Source: an uncultured Eubacteriaceae bacterium (lineage in GTDB: Bacteria; Bacillota; Clostridia; Lachnospirales; Lachnospiraceae). From it: a stretch of 40,427 bases of DNA. Positions 1 through 8,096 of the stretch are shown here, one piece after another (position 1 is the stretch's first letter; the number at the start of each line of letters is the position of its first letter). The position numbers and the translations under genes are program-made. The notes beneath the pieces are model-generated. The model was not told the DNA's origin and did not search any database. It saw only the letters and a program-made list of their open reading frames with translations. The stretch spans positions 1 to 40,427 of the forward strand of contig CAMEUH010000002.1 of assembly GCA_945938055.1 (NCBI GenBank). The letters are read 5' to 3'.

Positions 1-842
1 ATCGCTATATCCGTTGACAATCCAGAAGTGGCTCCCATTTTCTTTGCTGTCTCTATTACCCAATCACAATAGGAACCATATGGATAACAGCAGCACCAAT
101 CCTTTGGATTAATTATATCCGTAAAAACATCCAGTGCTTTTGTAATATCATTCACAAACTCATTTTCCGACAAATGATTCATCCAGTAGTGTTCATAACC
201 ATGAATTGCAAAATCCATTCCATGACGTTTCATTGTCTTGATCTGATCCATATTCATATATAATTCATTCACAAACGCTTCCTCATTATCCGTAACAAAT
301 TCCTTAAATAATTCATCTGTAATAGTATTACGCAATTTCTCAGGAAGTTCCATCTGCAATACACGTTTAACAAATATGGTATCCTTATCATCAAACCGAT
401 TGGCAACTGCAAGCTTATTATAAAGCGTCTGATTATCTGCATATTCTTCCTCACTACGCCTATAATAATCCATTTTCTGCAGCAATCTCTCACGAAGTTC
501 CAGAATGTTTGTCCTGGCAAGAATATAATGAATCTTGTTTACATCTAATACTTTTTTCTCACGAATAATCTTACCCGGCATAGAAAATAATCCTGATATA
601 CCATTCTCCTCAAGAATTGGAAATACATTTGTATAATGATCTAGATAGCCATCATCAAATGTCAATAAAACGCTCTTTTCCGAAACATTATTTTCTACTA
701 CATCCTGTAAACGAACGAACTTAAAATCATTATTTTTTAGGAAATTAATCTGCTGCTTAAAATAGTCTATCTCTAATCCCTTTATTCTCGGATACCTGCT
801 ATACTTAATGTTTCTAACATAATGGTACATTATTATATACAT
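1..842 (-). CDS. Polysaccharide deacetylase (NodB/CE4 family), C-terminus beyond window
   Basis: I translated this frame by hand: it is open from an ATG at 842 to the left edge, giving 280 residues without a stop. Carbohydrate esterase family 4 motifs are visible in order: TFDDG at about residues 61-65 (catalytic Asp and metal Asp), HGYEH at 214-218 (metal-binding histidines) and YPYGSY at 253-258. The family is metal dependent and removes N- or O-acetyl groups from glycans. No signal peptide is evident at the N-terminus, so a cytoplasmic substrate such as a sugar precursor is possible. The ATG follows an AGGAGAG ribosome site and lies 18 bases after the CMP-nonulosonate synthetase stop, so it is probably the next gene of the same operon. 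Acting on a nonulosonate or flagellar glycan is an inference from position only. Confidence 0.85.
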   Translation of the reverse strand, partial: MYIIMYHYVRNIKYSRYPRIKGLEIDYFKQQINFLKNNDFKFVRLQDVVENNVSEKSVLLTFDDGYLDHYTNVFPILEENGISGLFSMPGKIIREKKVLDVNKIHYILARTNILELRERLLQKMDYYRRSEEEYADNQTLYNKLAVANRFDDKDTIFVKRVLQMELPEKLRNTITDELFKEFVTDNEEAFVNELYMNMDQIKTMKRHGMDFAIHGYEHYWMNHLSENEFVNDITKALDVFTDIINPKDWCCCYPYGSYCDWVIETAKKMGATSGLSTDIA

Positions 843-860
843 TAATTTATCTCTCCTATA

Positions 861-1610
861 TCAAATAATATTTTGTCTTATTGCATTAAACTCCTTCTTA
901 TTTTCAAATAAATATCTAGCTATCACTTCCATCAATTCAAAATCATTTTCATGATCCAAATCCAAAACACCGGTATCATACATTTCAATAACCTCGCAAT
1001 AACCATCCAATACATTCTTGCCCGAAAACAAAAACTCTACTGAATATGCATATAACGAAGCATTCAAATCAAAAATCTCCGGTGCCTGTTGTCTGGCAAC
1101 ATAATCGGACTCAATAACCTTCTGATATCCCCGTTCACTCTTTTTTACCATATTAAAATAAGGGTTACGCCTAGATGGTACAACAGAAGTAACAACATCG
1201 CAGTTTGTAGACATCTTTTTGTCAATTAAGTTTTCTAAATCCTTCACCGTACGTAATGGTGATGTTATATCCAAATCAACAACCATATCATATTTATTCA
1301 TTTTCTGCTGACTCATTTTCTCAACACAGTCCCTTATAACTGCAATCTTTGATACAACATCGCCACTTAATTCTGGAGATCTTTTAATGATATGAACCTC
1401 TCTCATTTTATTCTGACGAAAAATGTCCATCAACTCTTCACTATCCGTATTTAATACAATATCCGCAAAAATTTCCTCATACTTATTTAAAAATAAATCT
1501 ATTGCTGATAAGGAATATAGTGGTAATGGTTTTCCTAAAAAGTCTTTTATATTCTTATTCTTAATTCCTTTAGAACCTGCTCTTCCACAAATAGTAAATA
1601 ATATTTTCAT
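861..1610 (-). CDS. legF: CMP-nonulosonate (CMP-legionaminic/CMP-sialic acid type) synthetase
   Basis: This 249-residue protein belongs to the NeuA/LegF/PseF cytidylyltransferase family, which couples CTP to a nine-carbon keto acid to give the CMP-sugar donor. The N-terminal nucleotide loop CGRAGSKGIKNKN (about residues 8-20) is a clear variant of the family ARxGSKGIxxKN motif. LDITSPLR near the middle and DLDHENDF near the C-terminus match the substrate- and metal-binding segments. Length is normal. It is the last pathway enzyme of the nonulosonate set encoded upstream (4277-10493) and would supply the activated sugar for transfer in the cytoplasm. The start ATG has an AAAGGTGA-type ribosome site. 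The symbol legF rests on the legB/legC/ptmE context; from this protein alone neuA would be equally fair. Confidence 0.88.
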   Translation of the reverse strand: MKILFTICGRAGSKGIKNKNIKDFLGKPLPLYSLSAIDLFLNKYEEIFADIVLNTDSEELMDIFRQNKMREVHIIKRSPELSGDVVSKIAVIRDCVEKMSQQKMNKYDMVVDLDITSPLRTVKDLENLIDKKMSTNCDVVTSVVPSRRNPYFNMVKKSERGYQKVIESDYVARQQAPEIFDLNASLYAYSVEFLFSGKNVLDGYCEVIEMYDTGVLDLDHENDFELMEVIARYLFENKKEFNAIRQNII

Positions 1611-1625
1611 TCTGCATTTTCACCT

Positions 1626-2306
1626 TTATTCATATATCCATACTGGATTCATTTTTCTAATATCCTCTATGCTTCTCTTTTTAATAACTATGTTTGGAGA
1701 TTGCCCAAAAACAAGACAATTATCTGGTATGTTTTCATCCTTTATATATGTACCAGCCGAAACAATTACATTCTTACCAATTTTAGAATTACCTAATATC
1801 GTGCTATTCGCATACATTATAACGTTTTCTCCAATTTTAGGATAAAATATTTTATCTCCCTGTCGATTTCCCCCAACCGTTGTTCCCTGATAAACAAAAA
1901 ATCTATTACTATACTCTGCTCGTCCCAACACACTCGACATGGGATGTTCAGCAAAAAACACATCTGGTAAATCTATTGCATAAAACCATTCAACTGAATG
2001 TAAAATTTTATTTAAATAATAGACATATGAGGCTAGCTCTTCCATGTCATTTTCATACAAATCATGAGATAAATAATATAGAAAAACCGCTTGTTGGACT
2101 GTATGTTGCAGATAAAAACACACCTCACCTGTTTTATTATAATATTGTGTTTTCAATTTACTGCACGCATATTCCAATCTATTCATTGCAACCATAATTG
2201 AGCTTATGGGAATAGGTGGTATTGGCAGAATCTCCCCGGCAAAGCTATTATATAATTGCTTCTCAATATATCGTTTCAGTTCCTCTGCATTCAGTTTACA
2301 TAACAT
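1626..2306 (-). CDS. Hexapeptide-repeat acyltransferase (serine acetyltransferase-like)
   Basis: This 226-residue protein has an alpha-helical N-terminal half of about 115 residues and a C-terminal left-handed beta-helix. The latter runs from about residue 125 to 205, with imperfect hexapeptide turns such as IGENVI, ILGNSKIG and KNVIVSAG. That architecture resembles serine O-acetyltransferases and related sugar acyltransferases that use acetyl-CoA. I see TTVGGNRQGDK before the coil, but I cannot assign a catalytic histidine with confidence. It sits between an oxidoreductase gene and the CMP-nonulosonate synthetase gene. A role in adding an acyl group to the nonulosonate, distinct from the NeuD-like enzyme at 6446-7015, is plausible but inferred. 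The start has a GGGAGA ribosome site. Confidence 0.75.
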   Translation of the reverse strand: MLCKLNAEELKRYIEKQLYNSFAGEILPIPPIPISSIMVAMNRLEYACSKLKTQYYNKTGEVCFYLQHTVQQAVFLYYLSHDLYENDMEELASYVYYLNKILHSVEWFYAIDLPDVFFAEHPMSSVLGRAEYSNRFFVYQGTTVGGNRQGDKIFYPKIGENVIMYANSTILGNSKIGKNVIVSAGTYIKDENIPDNCLVFGQSPNIVIKKRSIEDIRKMNPVWIYE

Positions 2307-2332
2307 TTCAATTAATCTCCCACTAATACAGA

Positions 2333-3268
2333 CTAATTTCCCATAGATAATTTTAATGTTTCGACAGCTTTGTCCATATCATTAAAATTATCTGCTTTAC
2401 CATCAATAATATCTATGAAGTAAATTAATTCTTTCTTTTGGAAATCATCTCTCTCCTCTTCGAAAGTTATTCTTTTTCCACTCTTCAAATAAGATACCTG
2501 ATTCTGTATTAAATCACATAAAATTGTATCATTTTCTGTAAATAACAATAATTGCCGCATTGGAACCCTACCAAAATAATCCAAATGCAGTTCAACAAAC
2601 ATATTATTATATTGTGCCAGATAGATTGCTATATCTTCACTACTTATCTCCAGATGGGATATTTTCCCCATCAAACATATATTTTTCTGTGGTTTGCCAA
2701 ATAAGTAATTCAAATAATCCCATTCGTGAATTAGATCAATTGCAACTCCACCCCCCATTTCTTTCTTCGCACTATATACCTCTCTATAATCAATCTGAGG
2801 TCTCCAATCCGGTAAATAGCTGGAAGATATTGCTCTGGCGCAATATACATGAGACAAATCTATATTGTTCTTAATATATTGTATAACCGCTTTATATCTC
2901 AATGGGCATGCAACATATATTGTTTTGTTGATTTTATTCTTAATCCTTTCAAATTCCTCTACCTGTTCATATGAAACAATTGGTTTTTCAACAAAAAAGG
3001 ATTTCGTATTATTATAAAATTTTTGAATTGAATCTAAATGATATTGAGTTGGGTTCGTAATAAAAATTACATCATAATCTTTAGGCATTAAATCATAATT
3101 TTTATATTCACAATTAATATATGGTATTATACTATTATCAAGTTCCTTTCCCATACCACTTCTGAAAAGATCAATTTTAATATCAATCCCCCTGTTTTTA
3201 CATACATCCACTAGGTTCTTTATGTGTCTATGAGCAATGGACCCAACTCCAACAAAACAAACTTTCAT
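2333..3268 (-). CDS. Gfo/Idh/MocA family NAD(P)-dependent oxidoreductase (EKP motif intact)
   Basis: This 311-residue protein has an N-terminal dinucleotide-binding loop GVGSIAHRH (about residues 7-15). The family EKP motif is at residues 94-96, where the lysine normally contacts substrate and cofactor. The C-terminal half has LPDWRPQIDYRE and GGGVAIDLIHEWDYL, the latter matching the family substrate-binding GG..xDxxxHxxD segment. Such enzymes oxidise or reduce a hydroxyl of a sugar or cyclitol. It is separated by only 3 bases from the related gene at 3272-4249, so the two are almost certainly co-translated and may act together. Similar oxidoreductases occur in some nonulosonate gene clusters, but the substrate here is unknown. 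The start ATG follows GAGGAA. Confidence 0.82.
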   Translation of the reverse strand: MKVCFVGVGSIAHRHIKNLVDVCKNRGIDIKIDLFRSGMGKELDNSIIPYINCEYKNYDLMPKDYDVIFITNPTQYHLDSIQKFYNNTKSFFVEKPIVSYEQVEEFERIKNKINKTIYVACPLRYKAVIQYIKNNIDLSHVYCARAISSSYLPDWRPQIDYREVYSAKKEMGGGVAIDLIHEWDYLNYLFGKPQKNICLMGKISHLEISSEDIAIYLAQYNNMFVELHLDYFGRVPMRQLLLFTENDTILCDLIQNQVSYLKSGKRITFEEERDDFQKKELIYFIDIIDGKADNFNDMDKAVETLKLSMGN

Positions 3269-3271
3269 CTT

Positions 3272-4249
3272 CTATTCCTCAATCCTATCAATCAACTCCA
3301 AAGTAGATAAATCCTTTTCAAAGTCATATATATCATTTTTTAACTGTCTACGATTTACCATCTCAAAAAACGTCCTAATTTCATTTCGATATGCATTTTC
3401 AATAATTGATGAGCTATATCCTTCCTGATGCTCAACATTTTCATACAAATTTATATTTTCTTCCTGCTTATTCTCTAAATTATAATACATCAACCCCTTT
3501 GGAGTCCCATTCCATGATAAATATAGTTCCTCTCCGTAAACCTCTAAGTTCCTTACTGCCTTTCTTGAAACAACATCAACCGCAAAAATACCCTTATGTC
3601 CACCTTCATGTTCTATTGTTATCAAAAGATTATCCGGATAGTCTATTTGAAGTTCGGAATTCTTACTCTTAACAACACTGACTTTCTCTATATTTCCAAA
3701 TACTGTAATAATCCAGGGCAATTCAATCGCCAAAATCTCCCGGCAACCATTTGTACGCCTGTCTTTTACAAAAAAATTCTTAAAACTTTCCCACGGATGC
3801 CAGTCAGGCAAATATTGCCCTGTGTGATAAATATAATTAAGCTTTTTATTCTGTGCCTTTACCTTTTCATTAATATACTTAATTTCATCGCGATATAGAA
3901 AAGTTGATGACAAAAACAATACTCTATGCTTATTTTCTGCCAATCGGATATTTTCCTCATATCTGTCTGATACCAGATTAATCTCTGTAAACACATCTTT
4001 TTCAGCATTTAAACACTGATTAATAATATTTCCATGTGATAAAGGTGAGGTACATACAAACACTACCGTTACAAATGAAATCACTTCATCCAGATTTCCG
4101 ACAGTATTGATGCCAAACAATTTTTTCGTTTCTTTCTGCCTGTCTTCCTGTGCATCAACTCCTATGATATCTATATCAGAATACTCATCTCTAATCAACC
4201 GTATTCTACGTTTCCCCATAGAACCAAGTCCAACTACTGCTACTTTCAC
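3272..4249 (-). CDS. Gfo/Idh/MocA family protein lacking the catalytic EKP motif
   Basis: This 325-residue protein has an N-terminal Rossmann loop GLGSMGKRR (about residues 7-15). In the position where the neighbouring paralogue has EKP, this one reads EIN (about residues 89-91), so the usual catalytic lysine is absent. The later segment LPDWHPWE is shared with the paralogue, but its GGG...HEWD active-site stretch is replaced by NGCREILAIELPW, losing the conserved histidine. It may therefore be a non-catalytic or altered-chemistry partner of the enzyme at 2333-3268. The initiator appears to be GTG, with AGGAGG seven bases upstream; no ATG near it is better placed. It lies 27 bases after the LegG stop in the nonulosonate operon. 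Confidence 0.78.
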   Translation of the reverse strand: MKVAVVGLGSMGKRRIRLIRDEYSDIDIIGVDAQEDRQKETKKLFGINTVGNLDEVISFVTVVFVCTSPLSHGNIINQCLNAEKDVFTEINLVSDRYEENIRLAENKHRVLFLSSTFLYRDEIKYINEKVKAQNKKLNYIYHTGQYLPDWHPWESFKNFFVKDRRTNGCREILAIELPWIITVFGNIEKVSVVKSKNSELQIDYPDNLLITIEHEGGHKGIFAVDVVSRKAVRNLEVYGEELYLSWNGTPKGLMYYNLENKQEENINLYENVEHQEGYSSSIIENAYRNEIRTFFEMVNRRQLKNDIYDFEKDLSTLELIDRIEE

Positions 4250-4276
4250 ACCATTACCTCCTAAGCTCAGTTCTAC

Positions 4277-5437
4277 TTATATCAGATCATAAAATTTTTT
4301 CTCTAAATCCATCTTCTGATTTTTTACAAGTTTCTCCAATATACTAACAATTTGCTTTGATGTCTCGCCATTCCCATATGGATTCTTTACATTCTTAGCT
4401 ACTTCTCTAAAATCTGGCGACATAGCTTTTTCAATCGCTGCAACAATTTCTTCTTCTTTGCTGTCACAATTTATAACTGAATCAGCTTGAATCCTACCCT
4501 TTTGCCGATTACCTATATTAATGGTTGGTATTCCAAAAGAAGGTGCTTCAATAATACCGCTTGATGAATTACCTAACACAAACGCTGCATTATTTAATGC
4601 ACTTAGATACTTTTTCATTCCCAAGGAATATGTAAAATACACATTATCATGTTTGTTTGCATATTCCTGTAAGATCCTGTTTATGGTTTCTCCACCGCAG
4701 TCTGCATTAGCACCCGTAATAATGAATCGATAATCCTTAAAATGACTCATCGCTTTAAGAAGACTTTTACATTGTTCCTCACAATCTCCTTCCAGAGTTA
4801 CTGGATGAAATGTAACAACGCCATATGATTTAGCTAAATCAAAATTTAGCATATCCTCTAATTCTTCACGGCTAAACTTCGATTCATGCAATATATTTTC
4901 AACGCCTATGGCACCCACATTAAAAACCCTGTCTGGTGATTCTCCCAACTGTATAACTCGTCTTCGATATTCTTCCGTACTTGTAAAGTGATATAAGCTC
5001 ATTTTTGTGATGGAATGCCTAATTGCCTCATCAATAGCACCTTCTGTTACTTCTCCACCATGCAAATGGATTATTGGAATTCTCGCATTCATTGCCGCAC
5101 AGCATACTGCCAAAGTCTCATATCGATCCCCCAGTACCATCAGGTAATCCAAATGATGTTCTTCAAAATAATCACCAAACCCCATCAATGCCAGTCCCAT
5201 ACTTTTTGAAATACTTGCACTACCGCTTCCCTGTAAAAGAATATCGACTTTTTTATCTATAGAAAACCCATCTTTTTCAATTTCCTGCACAGTATATCCA
5301 AAATTACCTGATAAATGCGCTCCTGTTACCAATACACTCACATCAAAAATGTCTGATTCTGATAAGCGTTTAATAATTGTTCTTAATAATCCGTACTCTG
5401 ATCTTGTAGCCGTTAATACTGCAATTTTCTTTTTCAT
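4277..5437 (-). CDS. legG: Hydrolysing NDP-GlcNAc-type 2-epimerase (NeuC/LegG family)
   Basis: This 386-residue protein is a GT-B-fold hydrolysing 2-epimerase. The family releases the nucleotide from an NDP-N-acetylated sugar while inverting C2, giving the free mannosamine-type sugar used by NeuB/LegI. Visible family segments are TATRSEYGLL near the N-terminus, LGDRYET near residue 102, HLHGGEVTEGAIDE with catalytic acidic residues, and GNSSSGIIEAPSFGIP with NIGNRQKGR near the C-terminus. Its ATG overlaps the stop of the upstream synthase gene as ATGA, which indicates translational coupling. With LegB and LegC upstream, the expected substrate is the 2,4-diacetamido-2,4,6-trideoxy sugar nucleotide, which is why I prefer legG over neuC. 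The exact substrate is inferred. Confidence 0.9.
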   Translation of the reverse strand: MKKKIAVLTATRSEYGLLRTIIKRLSESDIFDVSVLVTGAHLSGNFGYTVQEIEKDGFSIDKKVDILLQGSGSASISKSMGLALMGFGDYFEEHHLDYLMVLGDRYETLAVCCAAMNARIPIIHLHGGEVTEGAIDEAIRHSITKMSLYHFTSTEEYRRRVIQLGESPDRVFNVGAIGVENILHESKFSREELEDMLNFDLAKSYGVVTFHPVTLEGDCEEQCKSLLKAMSHFKDYRFIITGANADCGGETINRILQEYANKHDNVYFTYSLGMKKYLSALNNAAFVLGNSSSGIIEAPSFGIPTINIGNRQKGRIQADSVINCDSKEEEIVAAIEKAMSPDFREVAKNVKNPYGNGETSKQIVSILEKLVKNQKMDLEKKFYDLI

Positions 5438-6432
5438 AATTCTATCATCTCATCCTCTGCAAAATCACGTATTGCTTCCATTCCCACTACTTCAAACCAA
5501 CGCATAGGTGAGATACCATTTCCCGGTCTCTTGGTTGTAATATTTTCCTCCGTCAGCACTTCACCCTTTTTAATTGTTCTCTTTGCGACAATACTTTTTC
5601 TTGCTATACCGATATTTTTCTTCTCAGATTCTGTTGGTTTTTTTTCACCAGTACCAAGTGCACACTCGATATTTCTAATGGAATCAACCATTTTCTTTAA
5701 CTCATCCATTTCCAGGCTTGCTTTATGATCAGGTCCTTCCATATTACGATCCAATGTAAAATGCTTCTCAATGACAGTCGCTCCCATTGCCACTGCCGCA
5801 ATTGGGACTTCTATTCCTTTTGTATGGTCGGAGTATCCCACCTCTACCCGAAAATGCTCTTTTAATGCAAGCATTGCATTCAAGTTTACATCGCCATATG
5901 GTGTTGGATACTCTGTGGTGCAATGTAATAATTTGATATCTTTTGTTCCATTATCTTTCAGAACCTTAATTGCCTCTTCAATTTCTTCCATAGTACACAT
6001 ACCAGTTGACATAATAACCGGTTTATTCGTTTTTGCAATTTTGATTAAATACGGTAAATTTGTAATCTCCCCAGAAGGAACTTTCCATAAATTACAACCT
6101 ATTTCATTTAAAAAATCTATACTTTCCAAGTCAAATGGGGTAGAAATAAACTCAATCCCTATGCTATCACAGTATTCCTTTAGTTGAATAAAATTCTCAT
6201 TCGACAGTGTTAACCTGCGCAACATTTGCAACTGTGTTTCTGTTCCACCTGTTGCATCTTTTTGATACTGTGCCTTCTCTGCATTCTTCGAAACTAATTT
6301 TTCTGGAATAAAGGTCTGAAACTTTATGTAATCGACTCCAGCCGCTTTTGCAACATCGACCATTTTCTTTGCTAGTTCAAAATCACCATTATGATTGACT
6401 CCGGCTTCCGCAATTATACACACATGATTCAT
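5434..6432 (-). CDS. legI: Nonulosonate synthase (NeuB/LegI family)
   Basis: Taking the ATG at 6432 gives 332 residues; it has GGAGG six bases before it and yields the canonical N-terminus (CIIAEAGVNHNGD). A longer frame to 6537 would add 35 residues that overlap the acetyltransferase gene and lack homology. The enzyme condenses phosphoenolpyruvate with a C6 N-acetyl sugar to form the nine-carbon acid in the cytoplasm. Residues 1 to about 265 form the NeuB TIM barrel, with KFQT near 37-40, a STGM segment, and GYSDHT plus IEKHFTLD metal and substrate segments. Residues from about 275 to the end are the SAF/antifreeze-like domain (RKSIVAKRTIKKGEVL, KRPGNGISP) found in all NeuB-type synthases. 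Placed between LegH-like and LegG genes. Confidence 0.92.
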   Translation of the reverse strand: MNHVCIIAEAGVNHNGDFELAKKMVDVAKAAGVDYIKFQTFIPEKLVSKNAEKAQYQKDATGGTETQLQMLRRLTLSNENFIQLKEYCDSIGIEFISTPFDLESIDFLNEIGCNLWKVPSGEITNLPYLIKIAKTNKPVIMSTGMCTMEEIEEAIKVLKDNGTKDIKLLHCTTEYPTPYGDVNLNAMLALKEHFRVEVGYSDHTKGIEVPIAAVAMGATVIEKHFTLDRNMEGPDHKASLEMDELKKMVDSIRNIECALGTGEKKPTESEKKNIGIARKSIVAKRTIKKGEVLTEENITTKRPGNGISPMRWFEVVGMEAIRDFAEDEMIEL

Positions 6433-6445
6433 ACTCTTCCTCCAA

Positions 6446-7015
6446 TTATCGTATTGTTTCTCCTGCTGGTACAATTTGTCCTTCTTTAATGACTCTTCCT
6501 TGTATAACTGTAGCATTTGCACCAATAAACGCACCATTTCCTACCGTAACATTACCGCACAAAACCGCACCCACAGCTATGTGTACAAAATCTGCCACAA
6601 TGCATTCATGTTCTACCAAAGCCATTGTATTAATGATTGCCATTTTTCCTATGGATGCCTCTGCATTAATAACAGCCCCTTTACCTATAAATGTTCCTTC
6701 GCCTATCCTGGCGGAATCAGATATAATAGACGTTGGATCTTTGATAATTGGCAGATTAAAACCTATTTTTTTTACTTGTTTATACAACATCTCTCGTATG
6801 TTACCTTTTCCCATATATCCAATGGTAATTGCCACATTTTTAACTCCATTATCATAGAAATGCCTTAATTCTGCATCTGTACCAAGGTATTGATACTTAG
6901 ATAAATGTTCCTCCACATCTGTGTATCCAACAATTCTATATTGGCCCTGTCTCTCTATGCAATCTGCTACGCTTTTTGCATGCCCGCCATAACCTATTAA
7001 AATAATTTCTTCCAT
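6446..7015 (-). CDS. NeuD/PglD-like sugar N- or O-acetyltransferase, probable LegH role
   Basis: This 189-residue protein has the two-part NeuD/PglD architecture: an N-terminal Rossmann-like domain beginning ILIGYGGHAKS (about residues 5-15) and a C-terminal left-handed beta-helix from about residue 93. VEHECIVADFVHIAVGAVLCGNV includes His136, which aligns by eye with the catalytic histidine of PglD, and His145. PglD acetylates a UDP-4-amino-sugar and NeuD homologues O-acetylate sialic acid. Coming directly after the aminotransferase and nucleotidyltransferase genes, the most economical role is acetylation of the 4-amino group made by LegC (the LegH step). O-acetylation of the finished sugar is the alternative. 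The ATG lies four bases after the PtmE stop, with only a weak ribosome site, suggesting translational coupling. Confidence 0.82.
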   Translation of the reverse strand: MEEIILIGYGGHAKSVADCIERQGQYRIVGYTDVEEHLSKYQYLGTDAELRHFYDNGVKNVAITIGYMGKGNIREMLYKQVKKIGFNLPIIKDPTSIISDSARIGEGTFIGKGAVINAEASIGKMAIINTMALVEHECIVADFVHIAVGAVLCGNVTVGNGAFIGANATVIQGRVIKEGQIVPAGETIR

Positions 7016-7019
7016 AATT

Positions 7020-8096
7020 CTAATCCAATACTATATTAAGCTTTTCTTCCATTCGTTTCATTTCGCTAAACTCACCCATATCCAAAAAAGAATCTTCACT
7101 TATTGGATAAATTCCTACTTTTCCTCCATTACCCATAACTGCATATATTAAATCCGTCATATGAAACATTACCCCATCTGGAATAAGTGATATTACTTCT
7201 GGCTTAATTATATACATTCCTGTATTTATTAGATAGGATAAGTGGGGTTTTTCTTCCATACTTACTATTTCACCATTTTCTTTTGTATTAAGCACACCAT
7301 ATGGAACAATTAGATTTTTCAATGCCGATACCACAGTAATATCATTATTGTTTTTCTTATGGTGTTCATATATATCTCCATAATCAGCCAAAACTAAAGA
7401 ATCACAATTTGCCACAAATATTGAATCAGTAAATTTATCTTCTATAATCTTAATGCTGCCACAAGTCCCAAGAGGTATATTCTCTTCTACATATTTTAAA
7501 GTATAATTCGGATTAGCATCTGCAAAATATGATTTAATCATGCTTTTTTTATAATTAACAGTTACATAAAAAGAATTGATTTCATATTCCGTAAAACAAT
7601 TAATAATCCTCTCTATAATTGGAGTTTCACCTATGGGAATTAATGGTTTCGGCAATATCTTGGTGTACGGATACAACCTTGTTCCTCTTCCCCCAGCCAT
7701 TATAATAACCGGAACTCCTGACAAATTTCTCTTATTTTTCTTTTTATTTAAACTAATATAATCTGATAAAAAAACAATATCCTGGATTTTTCGATTGTCG
7801 TCAACAATCGGTAAGGCTGTTATTGATTTTTCACACATAACTGTATCAGCAGACATTCTTGATCCAGCTGGCAAGAAATGTGGATTGCCTTTCATTGCCT
7901 TATCTACAGTCGAATTCAAATCGCCAGAACTTAAAATCCAACGTCTAATATCACCATCTGTTACACACCCTACTAAAGACTGTTCATTATCCGTTATAAA
8001 TAGTATACCCCTTGCATTTACATCAATCATTTTCATGGCATCAACAATGGTCATAGATGTATTACCAATAAATTTATAAATATGTTCTTTATCCAT
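7020..8096 (-). CDS. ptmE: CBS-domain sugar-1-phosphate nucleotidyltransferase (PtmE-like)
   Basis: This 358-residue protein joins an N-terminal CBS-pair module (about residues 1-115, with ITDNEQSLVGCVTDGDIRRW and LPIVDDNRKIQDIVFLSDY) to a C-terminal nucleotidyltransferase. The latter starts at VIIMAGGRGTRLYPYTKILPKPL (near residues 130-152, the nucleotide-binding signature). The same fusion, PtmE, makes GDP-glucosamine in the Campylobacter legionaminic acid pathway, which uses GDP- rather than UDP-linked intermediates. Its presence here is the main reason to expect GDP-linked precursors. It overlaps the aminotransferase stop by eight bases and has GGGAG nine bases before its ATG. A mannose-1-phosphate or other hexose-1-phosphate specificity cannot be excluded from sequence. 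Confidence 0.85.
   Translation of the reverse strand: MDKEHIYKFIGNTSMTIVDAMKMIDVNARGILFITDNEQSLVGCVTDGDIRRWILSSGDLNSTVDKAMKGNPHFLPAGSRMSADTVMCEKSITALPIVDDNRKIQDIVFLSDYISLNKKKNKRNLSGVPVIIMAGGRGTRLYPYTKILPKPLIPIGETPIIERIINCFTEYEINSFYVTVNYKKSMIKSYFADANPNYTLKYVEENIPLGTCGSIKIIEDKFTDSIFVANCDSLVLADYGDIYEHHKKNNNDITVVSALKNLIVPYGVLNTKENGEIVSMEEKPHLSYLINTGMYIIKPEVISLIPDGVMFHMTDLIYAVMGNGGKVGIYPISEDSFLDMGEFSEMKRMEEKLNIVLD

Noticed and set aside
269..520. Short minus-strand open frame of 83 codons
   Set aside because: It is a shadow of the polysaccharide deacetylase gene, whose own frame is open from 842 to the edge and carries all three CE4 motifs.
4277..6432. Plain sialic acid (neuBCA) locus
   Set aside because: neuB, neuC and neuA homologues alone would fit, but the adjacent 4,6-dehydratase and aminotransferase are needed only for 6-deoxy-diamino nonulosonates.
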